Below are positions 26,230-34,667 of a DNA stretch of 64,000 nucleotides, piece after piece. Every line of letters begins with the position of its first letter. The first letter of the stretch is position 1. The notes beneath the pieces were generated by a model, which saw only the letters and a program-made list of their open reading frames with translations, searched no databases and was not told the DNA's origin. Origin of the DNA: Roseiarcus sp963842835 (lineage in GTDB: Bacteria; Pseudomonadota; Alphaproteobacteria; Rhizobiales; Beijerinckiaceae). The position numbers were made by a program, and so were the translations under genes. The stretch lies in the NCBI GenBank assembly GCA_963842835.1, contig CAWJIB010000009.1, forward strand, positions 868,001 to 932,000, read 5' to 3'.

Positions 26230-27420
26230 TCACGCCGGCGCTTTGTCGGGCGCATGCCCGTCTTCCCAGGGCGGAAGGAGCCGGACTATCGCCAACAACA
26301 GGACAAACGGCGCGATCAGCACCGAGCCCGCCGCCAATACGCCGTCTCTGCCGAAGACCTCCCAGGGAAAAGTCAGCAAGCCCTTTCCGGTCTTGGCGAT
26401 CTCCTGCCCGCCGATGACTACGTTGTAGCGCATCATGAGCACGTTGAAGAGCACCAGCATGGCGCTCAGCGTGATTCCGGCGACCAGCGCCCGTCCGGCA
26501 GTGCCCCTCCAGAACATGAAGGAAAGGATGAGGATCGGCGTCACGGCGCCGACGGTGAACTGCAGCAGGAAGAAGGGAACGAGCAGGCGGGTGGTCACGA
26601 AGAGCAAGATGATGTCGATTCCCTCGCGGGCCTTATAGACCAGGCTGCCGAATTCCACTCCCTCCAACAGCAGGGTGAACATGACGAAACCCCACAAGGT
26701 GTAGCCCATTCCCTTCACGCAAGGGACGTCGACCGGCGCCCGGCGCAATTTGCAGGATAGGACATAGAGAACGATCAACAGCGAGGTGCCGGAAATGATC
26801 GCCGAAAAGAGGAAGATGACCGGCATGAGGTCGGAGGACCACCATTCCCGCGACTTGAGAGAACCGAATATGAATCCGACATAGCCGTGCAGGCCGTGCG
26901 CGGCGGGAATGCCGGTGACGGCCAAAGCGAAGATCCATTTCCGGTCCCAGCTCATCGCCTTGTCCGAGAGATCGTAGGACCCGAGGCACAGAACGTGGTA
27001 AAGGCGCCCCAACAGGTCTTTGCGACGCTGCGCCTGCTGCACCATGTAGGGCCGGAACACGAACCAGGTTTCCACGATCAGCAGCAGGATATAGAAGCCG
27101 GCGAAATAGCCGAACATGGCCATCGCCGAGCTCCAGTGCGGGGTGAACACCGCATTGAACGCGCGCTCGGGATGGCCGAGATGCAGCAGGAGCGGCGTCG
27201 GCACGAAGAGCATGCAGCACAGCGAGGTCAGCAGCGCGAAATGCGCGACCGGACGGAGCTGTTTGAGGCCGAACACCTGATACAGGCTCGAGACCGTGAA
27301 TGCGCCGGCGACCAGCCCGGTGAGGTAGGGATAGACGACGATCAACACGGACCACGGTAAGACGGTCTCGTTGGGGTAGGCGTAGCCGGTGTAAGATCCC
27401 GCGGTGAAAAGCGGCTCCAT
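26230..27420 (-). CDS. NrfD/PsrC-like quinone-interacting membrane subunit
   Basis: A 396-residue polytopic protein of the NrfD/PsrC family, which exchanges electrons between the quinone pool and a periplasmic Fe-S partner. About nine to ten hydrophobic helices are visible; family features include PLLLHLGHPERAFNAVFTPHWSSAMA near residue 80 and EGVEFG in a mid helix. The start overlaps the stop of the Fe-S gene and follows GGAGGTGAG, so it is the distal gene of a cytochrome-FeS-NrfD operon. No molybdopterin catalytic subunit is encoded nearby, so the partner is probably the hexaheme cytochrome. Its stop codon is fused to the apaG remnant. Confidence 0.88.
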   Translation of the reverse strand: MEPLFTAGSYTGYAYPNETVLPWSVLIVVYPYLTGLVAGAFTVSSLYQVFGLKQLRPVAHFALLTSLCCMLFVPTPLLLHLGHPERAFNAVFTPHWSSAMAMFGYFAGFYILLLIVETWFVFRPYMVQQAQRRKDLLGRLYHVLCLGSYDLSDKAMSWDRKWIFALAVTGIPAAHGLHGYVGFIFGSLKSREWWSSDLMPVIFLFSAIISGTSLLIVLYVLSCKLRRAPVDVPCVKGMGYTLWGFVMFTLLLEGVEFGSLVYKAREGIDIILLFVTTRLLVPFFLLQFTVGAVTPILILSFMFWRGTAGRALVAGITLSAMLVLFNVLMMRYNVVIGGQEIAKTGKGLLTFPWEVFGRDGVLAAGSVLIAPFVLLLAIVRLLPPWEDGHAPDKAPA

Positions 27421-28262
27421 CAGCTCACCTCCTTGTCGATGCCGACATAGAAGACATTGGGAGCGTTGCCGGTTTCCGGCTTGAGCACCGCGACCCGATT
27501 GTCGGCGATGAACTTGCTGATCGCGCTCTCTTTGTCGTTGCGATCCCCGAAGATGCGGGCGCCGACCGGGCACACTTCGACGCAGGCCGGCAGCAATCCC
27601 TTGGTGATGCGGTGATAGCACCAGGTGCACTTGTCCGTGACATTGAGCTTCGGGTTGAAGAACCGCGCGCCATAGGGGCAAGCCTGCACGCAATATTGGC
27701 AACCGATGCAATAGGTATGATCGATCACGACCACGCCGTCGTCGGTCTTGAAAGTCGCGCCGGTCGGGCAGACCTGCACGCAGGCGGGATGCGTGCAGTG
27801 GTTGCACAGTTTGGGAACGAAGAAGGCCTTGTCGACCTTGGCGTCCTTGTAGCGGTTGGCGAAGCGATATTTTCCTTCGGAGCCGGAAGCCTCGATGTTG
27901 ACGGGATCGGCCTGGCTGTCGATGCGCGCGCCGTCCTCGCCCTCCAAGTGGACATAGCGCTCGACCCAGGTGCGGAAATGATGAGCGTCGGGGGCGACCT
28001 CGTTCTCCGCCTTGCACGCCTCGACGCAGCGCAGACAGCCGATGCATTTCGTGGCGTCGACGCCGAAGGCCCAATGGTGTTTGCTCCAGTCATAGCCGGG
28101 GATCGCGGGAATCGCGGGCGCGTCCGCCGCCGCTCGCGTCCGCTTCGCCGGCACGGCGCTCGTCGCCGCCGCGGCCGCGACGCCGGCGACTGCGGTTGCC
28201 AGACGGCCGAGAAAGGAACGGCGCGCAACTCGGCGCTCCCCGAACGTTTCGCTTTCATCCAT
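27420..28262 (-). CDS. Periplasmic 4x[4Fe-4S] ferredoxin subunit (NrfC/PsrB/DmsB type)
   Basis: A 280-residue electron-transfer subunit. Seen: a Tat-type signal with VARRSFLGRLATAV followed by an Ala-rich hydrophobic stretch (cleavage probably near residue 45), and four cysteine groups: CIGCLRCVEACK, CNHCTHPACVQVCP, CIGCQYCVQACPYG and CTWCYHRI...CVEVCPVG. This is the layout of NrfC, PsrB, TtrB and DmsB. It is translationally coupled to nrfD downstream and lies 40 bp after the hexaheme cytochrome. It would carry electrons between the hexaheme protein and the NrfD quinone site. Confidence 0.92.
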   Translation of the reverse strand: MDESETFGERRVARRSFLGRLATAVAGVAAAAATSAVPAKRTRAAADAPAIPAIPGYDWSKHHWAFGVDATKCIGCLRCVEACKAENEVAPDAHHFRTWVERYVHLEGEDGARIDSQADPVNIEASGSEGKYRFANRYKDAKVDKAFFVPKLCNHCTHPACVQVCPTGATFKTDDGVVVIDHTYCIGCQYCVQACPYGARFFNPKLNVTDKCTWCYHRITKGLLPACVEVCPVGARIFGDRNDKESAISKFIADNRVAVLKPETGNAPNVFYVGIDKEVS

Positions 28263-28302
28263 TTCGAAAGTCCTCCAGAGGGAACTCCCGTTCCGCTCGG
28301 TC

Positions 28303-29340
28303 TCACCTGCAGCCGGCGCTGGCGTAGTAAGCCGCTAATTTCTCCGCATCCGCGTCGCTCTGGCCCTTGGCGAGCGCGGACATGACGGCATGCGACCGCG
28401 CGCCGCCGGCGTAGGCCTTCAGGGCGGCGGCGAGATAATTCTTGGATTGCCCGACAAGGTTCGGCGCCGAGCGATCAGGACCGATCCCATTGGCGCCATG
28501 GCAATTCGCGCACACCAACGCTCCGGCCTTGCGCGCGAGCGCGACCCGGTCGGCAGCGTTCGCCGCGCCTTGGCATTTGAGGCTGGCGAAATAGGCGGCG
28601 ATGTCCCGGATATCGGCATCGTCCATTCCGGCGGCGATCGGCGTCATCATCGGGTCGTTGCGCGCGCCGGTCTTGTACGCCTCGAGCGCCGCGGCCAGGT
28701 AGGCCTCGCCCTGTCCGGCCAGGGTCGGTCCGGGCAGGTCGAGGCCGACGCCCTGCGCGCCGTGGCAGCCCGAGCACATCTCGGCCTTGTTCTTGCCCGC
28801 CGCCGCGTCGCCCGGATGCTCCGGCGCAGCGAGGGATCCTACGAATGTCCGCGGCGAATGGGGACTATGGCAGAGTGTGCACTGTTGCGTTCCCGCGTGA
28901 TCCTCGATCACGATCTGGGCCTGTTGCAGCGGTCGTCCCGGCATCCGTTCGTGACAAAGCGTGCACAGCGCCCTTGTGTCTGTCGGAATGGCGAGCTTGA
29001 AGTTGTCGGGGTGAGTCGGGCCGGTCGCCGCGTTGATATAGCCACGCTCGGGGTCGCGGCCGCCGCCGGGGCCATGGCAGACCTCGCATTTCACCACTTT
29101 GCCGATATCGGCGCTGTCGTGGACGCCTTTCGACCATTCCGCGAATTGCGCGGCGTGGCAGGACTGGCAATAGGCCACGCCCTGGAACTTGGGTTTGTCC
29201 TGGGCAATTTCCGCCACCGCATTGCCGCGATAGTGTCCGTACTCGTAAAAGGACTTGTCGACGAGAAAATTTCGCGTCGCAAGGGCGAGGATGCCGAAGC
29301 CGACGAGCAGAAGGATGAGCCGCACGACATGCTTGGGCAT
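28303..29340 (-). CDS. Membrane-anchored hexaheme cytochrome c
   Basis: A 345-residue protein with an N-terminal hydrophobic anchor or signal (VVRLILLLVGFGILALA) and six CXXCH motifs. The first four (CQSCH at ~58, CEVCH, CTLCH, CTLCH) form a multiheme segment with a CHGPGGG turn. The last two (CSGCHGAQG, CANCHGANG) sit in two consecutive class I c-type domains, each ending in an AAYFASL/AAYYASA helix. So it is a multiheme head fused to a diheme c4-like tail. It is the first gene of the cytochrome-FeS-NrfD operon and is the likely periplasmic partner of that module. The start ATG follows AGGGAGGG. Confidence 0.9.
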   Translation of the reverse strand: MPKHVVRLILLLVGFGILALATRNFLVDKSFYEYGHYRGNAVAEIAQDKPKFQGVAYCQSCHAAQFAEWSKGVHDSADIGKVVKCEVCHGPGGGRDPERGYINAATGPTHPDNFKLAIPTDTRALCTLCHERMPGRPLQQAQIVIEDHAGTQQCTLCHSPHSPRTFVGSLAAPEHPGDAAAGKNKAEMCSGCHGAQGVGLDLPGPTLAGQGEAYLAAALEAYKTGARNDPMMTPIAAGMDDADIRDIAAYFASLKCQGAANAADRVALARKAGALVCANCHGANGIGPDRSAPNLVGQSKNYLAAALKAYAGGARSHAVMSALAKGQSDADAEKLAAYYASAGCR

Positions 29341-30068
29341 TGCGATGCGCACCCTCCCTGGCGACGAGCGCCAAGCGCCCGAGGCGATCAAGAGCAAGCG
29401 ACGAAGCCGCAGGGCGACGAGCCCAAGTCAGCTGACAATTGGCGACAGCGGTCAAATACGCCAGACCCATCGATGGCGAGGGTCGAGCGCGCGTCACGAC
29501 CGTGGGCTTTGAATACACTCAATACTAAGGTATAAATACATTAGTCTTATGCTGACTTGCAATGTGGCCTTATGCCGCGCCTCTCGGCTTTGGCTCTCTC
29601 GTGGGCCGCTCGCAATCGATTGCTTGCGATTTCAGGCGAGATAGCCCGCCAAGCGTTCAACCGCGAATCGCCCGGCGTCGCCGCTCCCCCTCGGCGGCCC
29701 ATCCATTGCGCCTTGACCGGCCTATAGACGATAGCGCATCATTATTTCGGGCAATGCGATTTTGCCGCTCGGTCACCGACTCGCCGGGCGCAGAACAAGG
29801 GTTGGGGCAAGGCGTCGATGATTTCCGTGATTAGCTTGATGTGCGTCAAATCAGGAGGAGAACAGCCTCGCTAATGGCGGCGCCGCCATTTCCTCGCGGC
29901 GGGTGCAGACGCATGAACCTTGTGACGGACGCGAACAGTCGATTACCAGGCGAATCGGTCGGGGAAAACATCGGCTCATTCGATGCATGTCGGACCGCGA
30001 ATTCGGCAGCCGGACAGGTTTGAGGCCATCACAGTCAGTCGTGATTCGAACAAGCGTGGATTCAGCTA
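29341..30068. other. Divergent intergenic region between the hexaheme and tetraheme operons
   Basis: About 730 bp without a convincing gene. Around 29515-29560 it is AT-rich (TACACTCAATACTAAGGTATAAA), a likely promoter for the leftward operon. A FixK/FNR-type box lies at 29836-29849, followed at 29852 by AGGAGGAG. That ribosome-like sequence precedes only a short unrecognised frame (ATG 29874, ending 30021). Confidence 0.45.
29836..29849 (+). promoter_or_regulatory. FixK/FNR-type box between divergent cytochrome operons
   Basis: TTGAT-GTGC-GTCAA is a near-symmetric FixK/FNR/CRP-family dyad with one deviation from TTGAT-N4-ATCAA. It lies about 220 bp before the tetraheme cytochrome start and about 500 bp before the leftward hexaheme operon, so the former is the more likely target. 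Confidence 0.55.
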
Positions 30069-31283
30069 ATGGCGATAGAGAACAATGCGCGCAGTTTACT
30101 TGTATTCCTGGCCCTGGCGGGCGCCGCGTTGGCGCTGTGCCGGCCCGACGCCGTCGCCCAGACGACGATCAAACCCGGCGACGAACTGCGACCTCTTTTC
30201 GCCATGCCCGACGACATCGCGGAGGGCAAGGAACTCGCCAAAGCCTCCTGCGCGAGCTGCCACGGCGCCGGCGGCGTCAGCGCCACCGCGGGCATTCCCA
30301 ATCTGGCCGGCCAGCGACCGGCCTATCTCTACCTCGAGCTGAAAGCGTATCAATCCGGCGGCCGCACCAACACCGCGATGATCGACGCCGTCAAGTTCCT
30401 GAGCGATGACGCCTTGGTTAAAGTGGCGGCTTATTACGCCAGCCTCGATCCGGCCCAGCCCGCCCAGACGGGCGGGCCGGCGATCGTCGATCCGGTGCAG
30501 GCCGGCAAGACCGCGGCGGCGGCCTGCGCGGGATGCCATGGCGAGGCGGGCGTCAGCAATATCCCGGGCATACCGAATCTGATCGGGGAAGAGCCCCAGT
30601 ATCTCGTGACCGCGATGAAGGACTACAGGAGCGGCCGGCGCAAGAACGACACGATGAAAGCGATGGTCGTCGCGCTCGCCGATGCGGAGATGAACCACAT
30701 CGCGCTTTTCTATGCGCTGCAAAAACCGCTGCGCGCGCAAACCCCGGCCCACGGCGACGCCGAGGCCGGCAAGGCCGGCGCCGTCGGCTGCGCGGGATGC
30801 CATGGCGACCAGGGGGTCAGCGGCAATCCCGCGACGCCGAGCCTGGCCGGCCAGGATGCGGCCTACCTCGCCGGCGCATTGGCGGGCTACAAGAACGGGA
30901 CCCGCAGCAACGAGACGATGGCGGGTCTGGCGAGCGCGCTCGACGAAACCGCCATGAAGAACCTCGCCGCTTATTACGCCGCTCTCGAACCGCAGCGGGT
31001 GAACGTCAGCAAGCCGCTGAGCCCGGACGAGTGGGCGCAGAAATGCGACCGCTGCCACGGCCCCAACGGCAACAGCGCCCAGCCGAGCATCCCCGCTCTG
31101 GCCGGGCAGCGCATGGACTACCTCGAAGCGGTGCTCCATGACTATCAGACGCGCGCGCGCAGGAACTCGGAGATGGCGGCGATGGCCGATGTCCTAAGCG
31201 TCGACGATATCAAGGGAATGGCGGCGCATTATTCGCGCGAGAAGGCGCGGGCGGTGGTGTTCGTCACGGTGCCGGCCAAGTGA
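30069..31283 (+). CDS. Periplasmic tetraheme cytochrome c (four c4-like domains)
   Basis: A 404-residue secreted protein with a Sec signal (LLVFLALAGAALALC, cleavage near AVAQ) and four class I cytochrome c domains. The heme sites are CASCHGAGG, CAGCHGEAG, CAGCHGDQG and CDRCHGPNG. Each domain carries the c4/c553 signature of a P-L-GQ segment (IPNLAGQRPAYL-type) and a terminal AAYYA helix. It is in effect a dimer of diheme c4. A paralogue of the same design lies at 40.5 kb. It probably acts as a soluble periplasmic electron shuttle. Confidence 0.92.
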   Translation: MAIENNARSLLVFLALAGAALALCRPDAVAQTTIKPGDELRPLFAMPDDIAEGKELAKASCASCHGAGGVSATAGIPNLAGQRPAYLYLELKAYQSGGRTNTAMIDAVKFLSDDALVKVAAYYASLDPAQPAQTGGPAIVDPVQAGKTAAAACAGCHGEAGVSNIPGIPNLIGEEPQYLVTAMKDYRSGRRKNDTMKAMVVALADAEMNHIALFYALQKPLRAQTPAHGDAEAGKAGAVGCAGCHGDQGVSGNPATPSLAGQDAAYLAGALAGYKNGTRSNETMAGLASALDETAMKNLAAYYAALEPQRVNVSKPLSPDEWAQKCDRCHGPNGNSAQPSIPALAGQRMDYLEAVLHDYQTRARRNSEMAAMADVLSVDDIKGMAAHYSREKARAVVFVTVPAK

Positions 31284-31352
31284 CATGGGGCGCCGCACGC
31301 GGAGCCTAGACGTGATAGCATGCGATGCGACACGCAATCGCGCGGGACGACG

Positions 31353-31427
31353 ATGGAGATGGCGAGCATGCTCAACGAGCAGGACATGTCGAACGTCGGC
31401 GCCTATTGCGCATCGCTCAAGAAATGA
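31353..31427 (+). pseudogene. C-terminal remnant of a c553-type cytochrome
   Basis: This 24-codon frame reads MASMLNEQDMSNVGAY then CASLKK-stop from its second ATG. It closely resembles the end of the intact c553 at 44588-44899 (MANMLSDQDMSDIGAYYASL). There is no heme site, signal peptide or upstream homology, so it is a relic of a second copy of that gene. Confidence 0.65.
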
Positions 31428-31532
31428 GGTCGTCCGACCGTAACGGCCTTCGCACGCGATGGCCGCGCCTTAGCCGGGCATGGCCAAGTCTGCGCTCAAA
31501 TGATACGGCACCCAAAATCGATGGATTCGAGC

Positions 31533-32324
31533 ATGAATGACGAGCTGCCGCCGCACCACCTCTTTCGTCACTATTCCGAGCTGCCTTACAGCCTGCGCGT
31601 GCTGTTCACGGCGACGCTGCTCATTCTCGGGATGGGCTACATATTCGCCCTGCTGAACGTTTTCTTCACCTATGCCGGCCGAGCCGGGGGCAATCCGATG
31701 ATGCTCTCGTACGAGGACATCGTCGTCGCCTATTCCGGCAGTGGGCATGGCTCGATTCTGGAGGGAGCGCTGCAAGGACCCATGGCCACCATGCTGCCTC
31801 CCGACGAAAGGACAGCCGTGCTGACTTGGGTCCGGCAAGGCGCGGCGCGCCCGATCTACGACAGCCAGGTCAAGCCGATCCTCGATAAGCGGTGCATGGT
31901 GTGTCACGACGGCAGCAACCCGCACCTTCCGAACCTGTCCAATTTCGACGGCCTCCAGAAGGTCACCGCATTGGACACCGGCGCGTCGATCGCGACGCTG
32001 GTCCGGGTTTCGCACATTCACTTTTTCGGGCTGACCTTCATCTTCTTCATCGTGGGGCTCATGTTCAGCCACGCCTACGTGCGCCCCGTCTGGTTCAAAT
32101 GCACCATCATGGCGACGCCGTTCCTGGCGATCGTGCTCGACGTCAGCTCCTGGTATTTCACCAAGCTCTACCATCCGTTCGCCTGGGTGGTGATCTTCGC
32201 GGGCGGCCTGATGGGCACATGCTTCGCCGTGATGTGGCTGACGACGATGTACCAGATGTGGTTTTCCAGGCCGCCGGAGGCCATCCTGCGGCGAATGGGC
32301 GGCGACATTCCCATCGACGGCTGA
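31533..32324 (+). CDS. Membrane protein with a single c-type heme site
   Basis: A 263-residue protein not matched to a named family. Layout: one membrane helix (~residues 20-42), a ~110-residue extracytoplasmic segment ending in a heme motif KRCMVCHDG, then three helices starting with the histidine-rich VSHIHFFGLTFIFFIVGLMFSHAYVRP. The several membrane histidines could be b-type heme or quinone-site ligands, but this is inference. The start is uncertain: in-frame ATGs at 31500, 31521 and 31533 all lack strong ribosome sites. Position between a tetraheme cytochrome and pioA suggests a role in electron transfer to or from the membrane. Confidence 0.75.
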   Translation: MNDELPPHHLFRHYSELPYSLRVLFTATLLILGMGYIFALLNVFFTYAGRAGGNPMMLSYEDIVVAYSGSGHGSILEGALQGPMATMLPPDERTAVLTWVRQGAARPIYDSQVKPILDKRCMVCHDGSNPHLPNLSNFDGLQKVTALDTGASIATLVRVSHIHFFGLTFIFFIVGLMFSHAYVRPVWFKCTIMATPFLAIVLDVSSWYFTKLYHPFAWVVIFAGGLMGTCFAVMWLTTMYQMWFSRPPEAILRRMGGDIPIDG

Positions 32325-32693
32325 CGAATCACCGGCCGACGGATCGCGCGCAACGCCGGCAAGTCCGGCAGACGCTGACCCCGCGCGCCGCAGCGACAAC
32401 GTCCTGCTGCGCGCGCTCGGGCGGATTCGCCCGGCGGTGGGCGGAGCTCCGCCTGCGCGGCTGTCATCGGGTCATCGGATGGCGAATGGAATCTCGTCTT
32501 TTTCGAGGTTTCTTTAAGATTTCCGGATGTTGTGGCATTAGCGCCACATATGCTGCGCCCGGCTCTCAAGAACCTGAGTTGGTGCATTGAAACTACTGGG
32601 CTTATTGCTTTCGTCTCTGTCGGATTCTCGAACAGCGATAGAACGGTCCGCCGGCGCGCCGGAGTGGGAAACGTCGCCCGCGATCCCTGCCGC

Positions 32694-32707
32694 TTGATCC
32701 AGCGCAA
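32694..32707 (+). promoter_or_regulatory. FixK-type box upstream of pioA
   Basis: TTGATCCAGCGCAA fits the FixK2 pattern TTGA-N6-GCAA. It lies 450 bp upstream of the pioA start, far for a direct activator unless the transcript has a long leader. In Rhodopseudomonas palustris TIE-1 the pio operon is known to be controlled by FixK. Confidence 0.5.
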
Positions 32708-33066
32708 AAGGGCTCCTTCGCATTGTCTTCAATAAAGATTCAGCAGTCGATCCGGCTCAATCGGATATCAGCGCGACAAGACCGAGTTGAGGAAAGATTT
32801 GGCAATTCACGAACAGCGCTACGAAAGTCGGGAGGGGCGCGACATCCAGCCGCATTGCGAGGGGTTCTCGGGGGAATGTACCGGTACTTTTGTATCGAGC
32901 TCCTTCGAGGCCCGGCTGGCGCAACATCTACGCGACGAAGCGAGCCCGGCGGAGGCGGATGGAGACTCCAGAGGGGCGCTGAGGCCGACGAACCCGGGTC
33001 AGTTGCGTGATGGCATTGAAGCGTTTAAGTGGTTAAATTGTGTTGAAGGCGTAAGCGGCTAATCGG

Positions 33067-33082
33067 CCGGTCCAGGGACCGG
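33067..33082 (+). promoter_or_regulatory. Perfect 16-bp palindrome upstream of pioA
   Basis: CCGGTCC-AG-GGACCGG is a perfect 7-bp inverted repeat with a 2-bp centre, 75 bp before the pioA start. There is no T-run after it, so a terminator is unlikely; an operator or leader hairpin is more plausible. Confidence 0.4.
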
Positions 33083-33156
33083 TCATGACGTGAATTCGGG
33101 TCAAACCGGCGATAGGGCGACCTTGGCTGGCGTCGAATTGAGAATGGGGCGGGGGC

Positions 33157-34614
33157 ATGAGCTGCAAAATTCGAAGTGCGCTGGACGCGTCGGCAATTCC
33201 GGCGGCCGATCGTAAGATGGGCCGCCGCGCATGGCTTCGAAACGCGCCGAGCAAGAGATCGGTCGCGCTCCTCGTGTCGGGCGCGATTTTCGGCGCGCTG
33301 CTTGGTTTCGCCCAACCGGGCGTGGCCGGGGAGGCGGCGTCCGCGACCGACGATTATGCCGTGCTGCGCGATTTCGTGCAGTCGAAGGACGGCGCGGCGC
33401 CGATGCTGGCCGCGGCCGACCAGTCCAATGTTCCCAACGACGCCTATCATTCGGCTCTGCGCGGTTCCGCTCACGCGGGAACGGCCGGAGCGACATCCGC
33501 CGCCGACGATTATGCGGTGCTGCGTGAATTCGTTAAGTCGACGGACGCCGCGCAGCCGAATTTGGTCGTCGCCGACGCCGCCGAGTCGCCGGCCAAGCCG
33601 GTCGCCAACGACGGGGTTTATTCGGCGCTGCTCAATTACGGTCAGACGATCGCGGCCGCGGAGCCGAACTTGGTCGTGGCCCAGGCCGCCAAGCCGGCCG
33701 CCAAGCCGCCGAGAATCAAGAAGCCCGCCGCCCCCGTTTCCGAGGACGGTTACGCCAAGGGCGATCCGCAAACCTGCCTGGGCTGTCACAGCGGGGACGC
33801 TCACATCGTGGCGTTCCTGAGGTCGTCGCCGATGGCCGTGAAGGGCGATCCGAAGACGCCGATGGCGCAAGGAGGCTGCGAATCCTGCCACGGTCCGAGC
33901 GCGGCGCACGTCGCCAGCCGCTCCAAAGGCGGCGATGGTGAGCCGGGCGTCGTCTTCAAGGGCCCGAACGCCTCGCCGGTCGAGGCGCGCAACGCGGTGT
34001 GCGAGGGCTGCCACGAGGGCGGCATGCTGATCAACTGGCAGGGCAGCCAGATGCAGCGCGCCGGCGTCGCCTGCACCGATTGCCACACGGTTCATGCGGC
34101 CGAAGATCCGGTGCGGGTGAAGAAGACCCAGGCCGAGGTGTGCTTCGCCTGCCATGCCGAGCAACGGGCCGACAGCTTCAAGTATTCGCATCACCCGATC
34201 CGCGAGGGTAAGGTGGTGTGCTCGGATTGCCACAATCCGATGGGCTCGCCCGGTCCGCACCTGTTGAAGGAGTTCTCGGTCAACGAGACTTGCTACAACT
34301 GCCATGCGGACAAGCGCGGTCCGATGCTGTGGGAACATCAGCCGGTGCGTGAGGATTGCACCAACTGCCACACGCCGCACGGCTCGGTCGAGCAGCGCCT
34401 GATGAAGGAGAACATGGGCTTCCTGTGCTCGAGCTGCCACGCCGCGATCTCGAACTCGAGCGGCGGCGCGTTCGGCGGCGGGCATTCGTTGCTGGGCAAC
34501 CTGCAGGGGCAGGCGACCTACAACAGCGCCATGGGGAACAACCGGTTGTGCCTGAATTGTCACTCCCAGGTCCATGGGTCGAACAGCCCGAATGGCGCCT
34601 ACTTCCTCCGGTGA
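33157..34614 (+). CDS. pioA: PioA-like decaheme cytochrome c with repeat-bearing N-terminal extension
   Basis: A 485-residue periplasmic cytochrome of the MtrA/DmsE/PioA family that sits in the outer-membrane porin and conducts electrons. Ten CXXCH motifs run from Cys207 to near residue 470 (CLGCH, CESCH, CEGCH, CTDCH, CFACH, CSDCH, CYNCH, CTNCH, CSSCH, CLNCH). The ~205-residue part before the first heme distinguishes PioA from the shorter MtrA and MtoA. It contains a signal with GRRAWLRN and a hydrophobic core, then two ~55-residue repeats (DDYAVLR at 65 and 117; NDAYHSAL at 94 and NDGVYSAL at 151) and a Lys/Pro/Ala linker. pioB follows after 53 bp. PioC, the HiPIP of Rhodopseudomonas, is absent here. 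Confidence 0.9.
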   Translation: MSCKIRSALDASAIPAADRKMGRRAWLRNAPSKRSVALLVSGAIFGALLGFAQPGVAGEAASATDDYAVLRDFVQSKDGAAPMLAAADQSNVPNDAYHSALRGSAHAGTAGATSAADDYAVLREFVKSTDAAQPNLVVADAAESPAKPVANDGVYSALLNYGQTIAAAEPNLVVAQAAKPAAKPPRIKKPAAPVSEDGYAKGDPQTCLGCHSGDAHIVAFLRSSPMAVKGDPKTPMAQGGCESCHGPSAAHVASRSKGGDGEPGVVFKGPNASPVEARNAVCEGCHEGGMLINWQGSQMQRAGVACTDCHTVHAAEDPVRVKKTQAEVCFACHAEQRADSFKYSHHPIREGKVVCSDCHNPMGSPGPHLLKEFSVNETCYNCHADKRGPMLWEHQPVREDCTNCHTPHGSVEQRLMKENMGFLCSSCHAAISNSSGGAFGGGHSLLGNLQGQATYNSAMGNNRLCLNCHSQVHGSNSPNGAYFLR

Positions 34615-34667
34615 TCGGATTTCGCTGACAATATTCCCCCCGCAATAAACGGGGCAAGGGGGCTGAT

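Larger units (their letters stand above)
32325..33156. other. Leader region upstream of pioA
   Basis: About 830 bp without a convincing gene. A TTG-initiated frame at 32787-33062 (91 codons) has no recognisable domain. The region holds a FixK-type box at 32694-32707 and a perfect 16-bp palindrome at 33067-33082, and is locally AT-rich (33015-33050). It probably carries the pio promoter and control sites. Confidence 0.45.

Noticed and set aside
29874..30023. Short frame after AGGAGGAG downstream of the FixK box at 29836
   Set aside because: Good ribosome site but only ~49 codons with no signal, domain or homologue recognised; noted only in the intergenic entry.
32787..33062. 91-codon TTG-initiated frame upstream of pioA
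   Set aside because: No recognisable domain, weak start, and it overlaps the probable pio control region.
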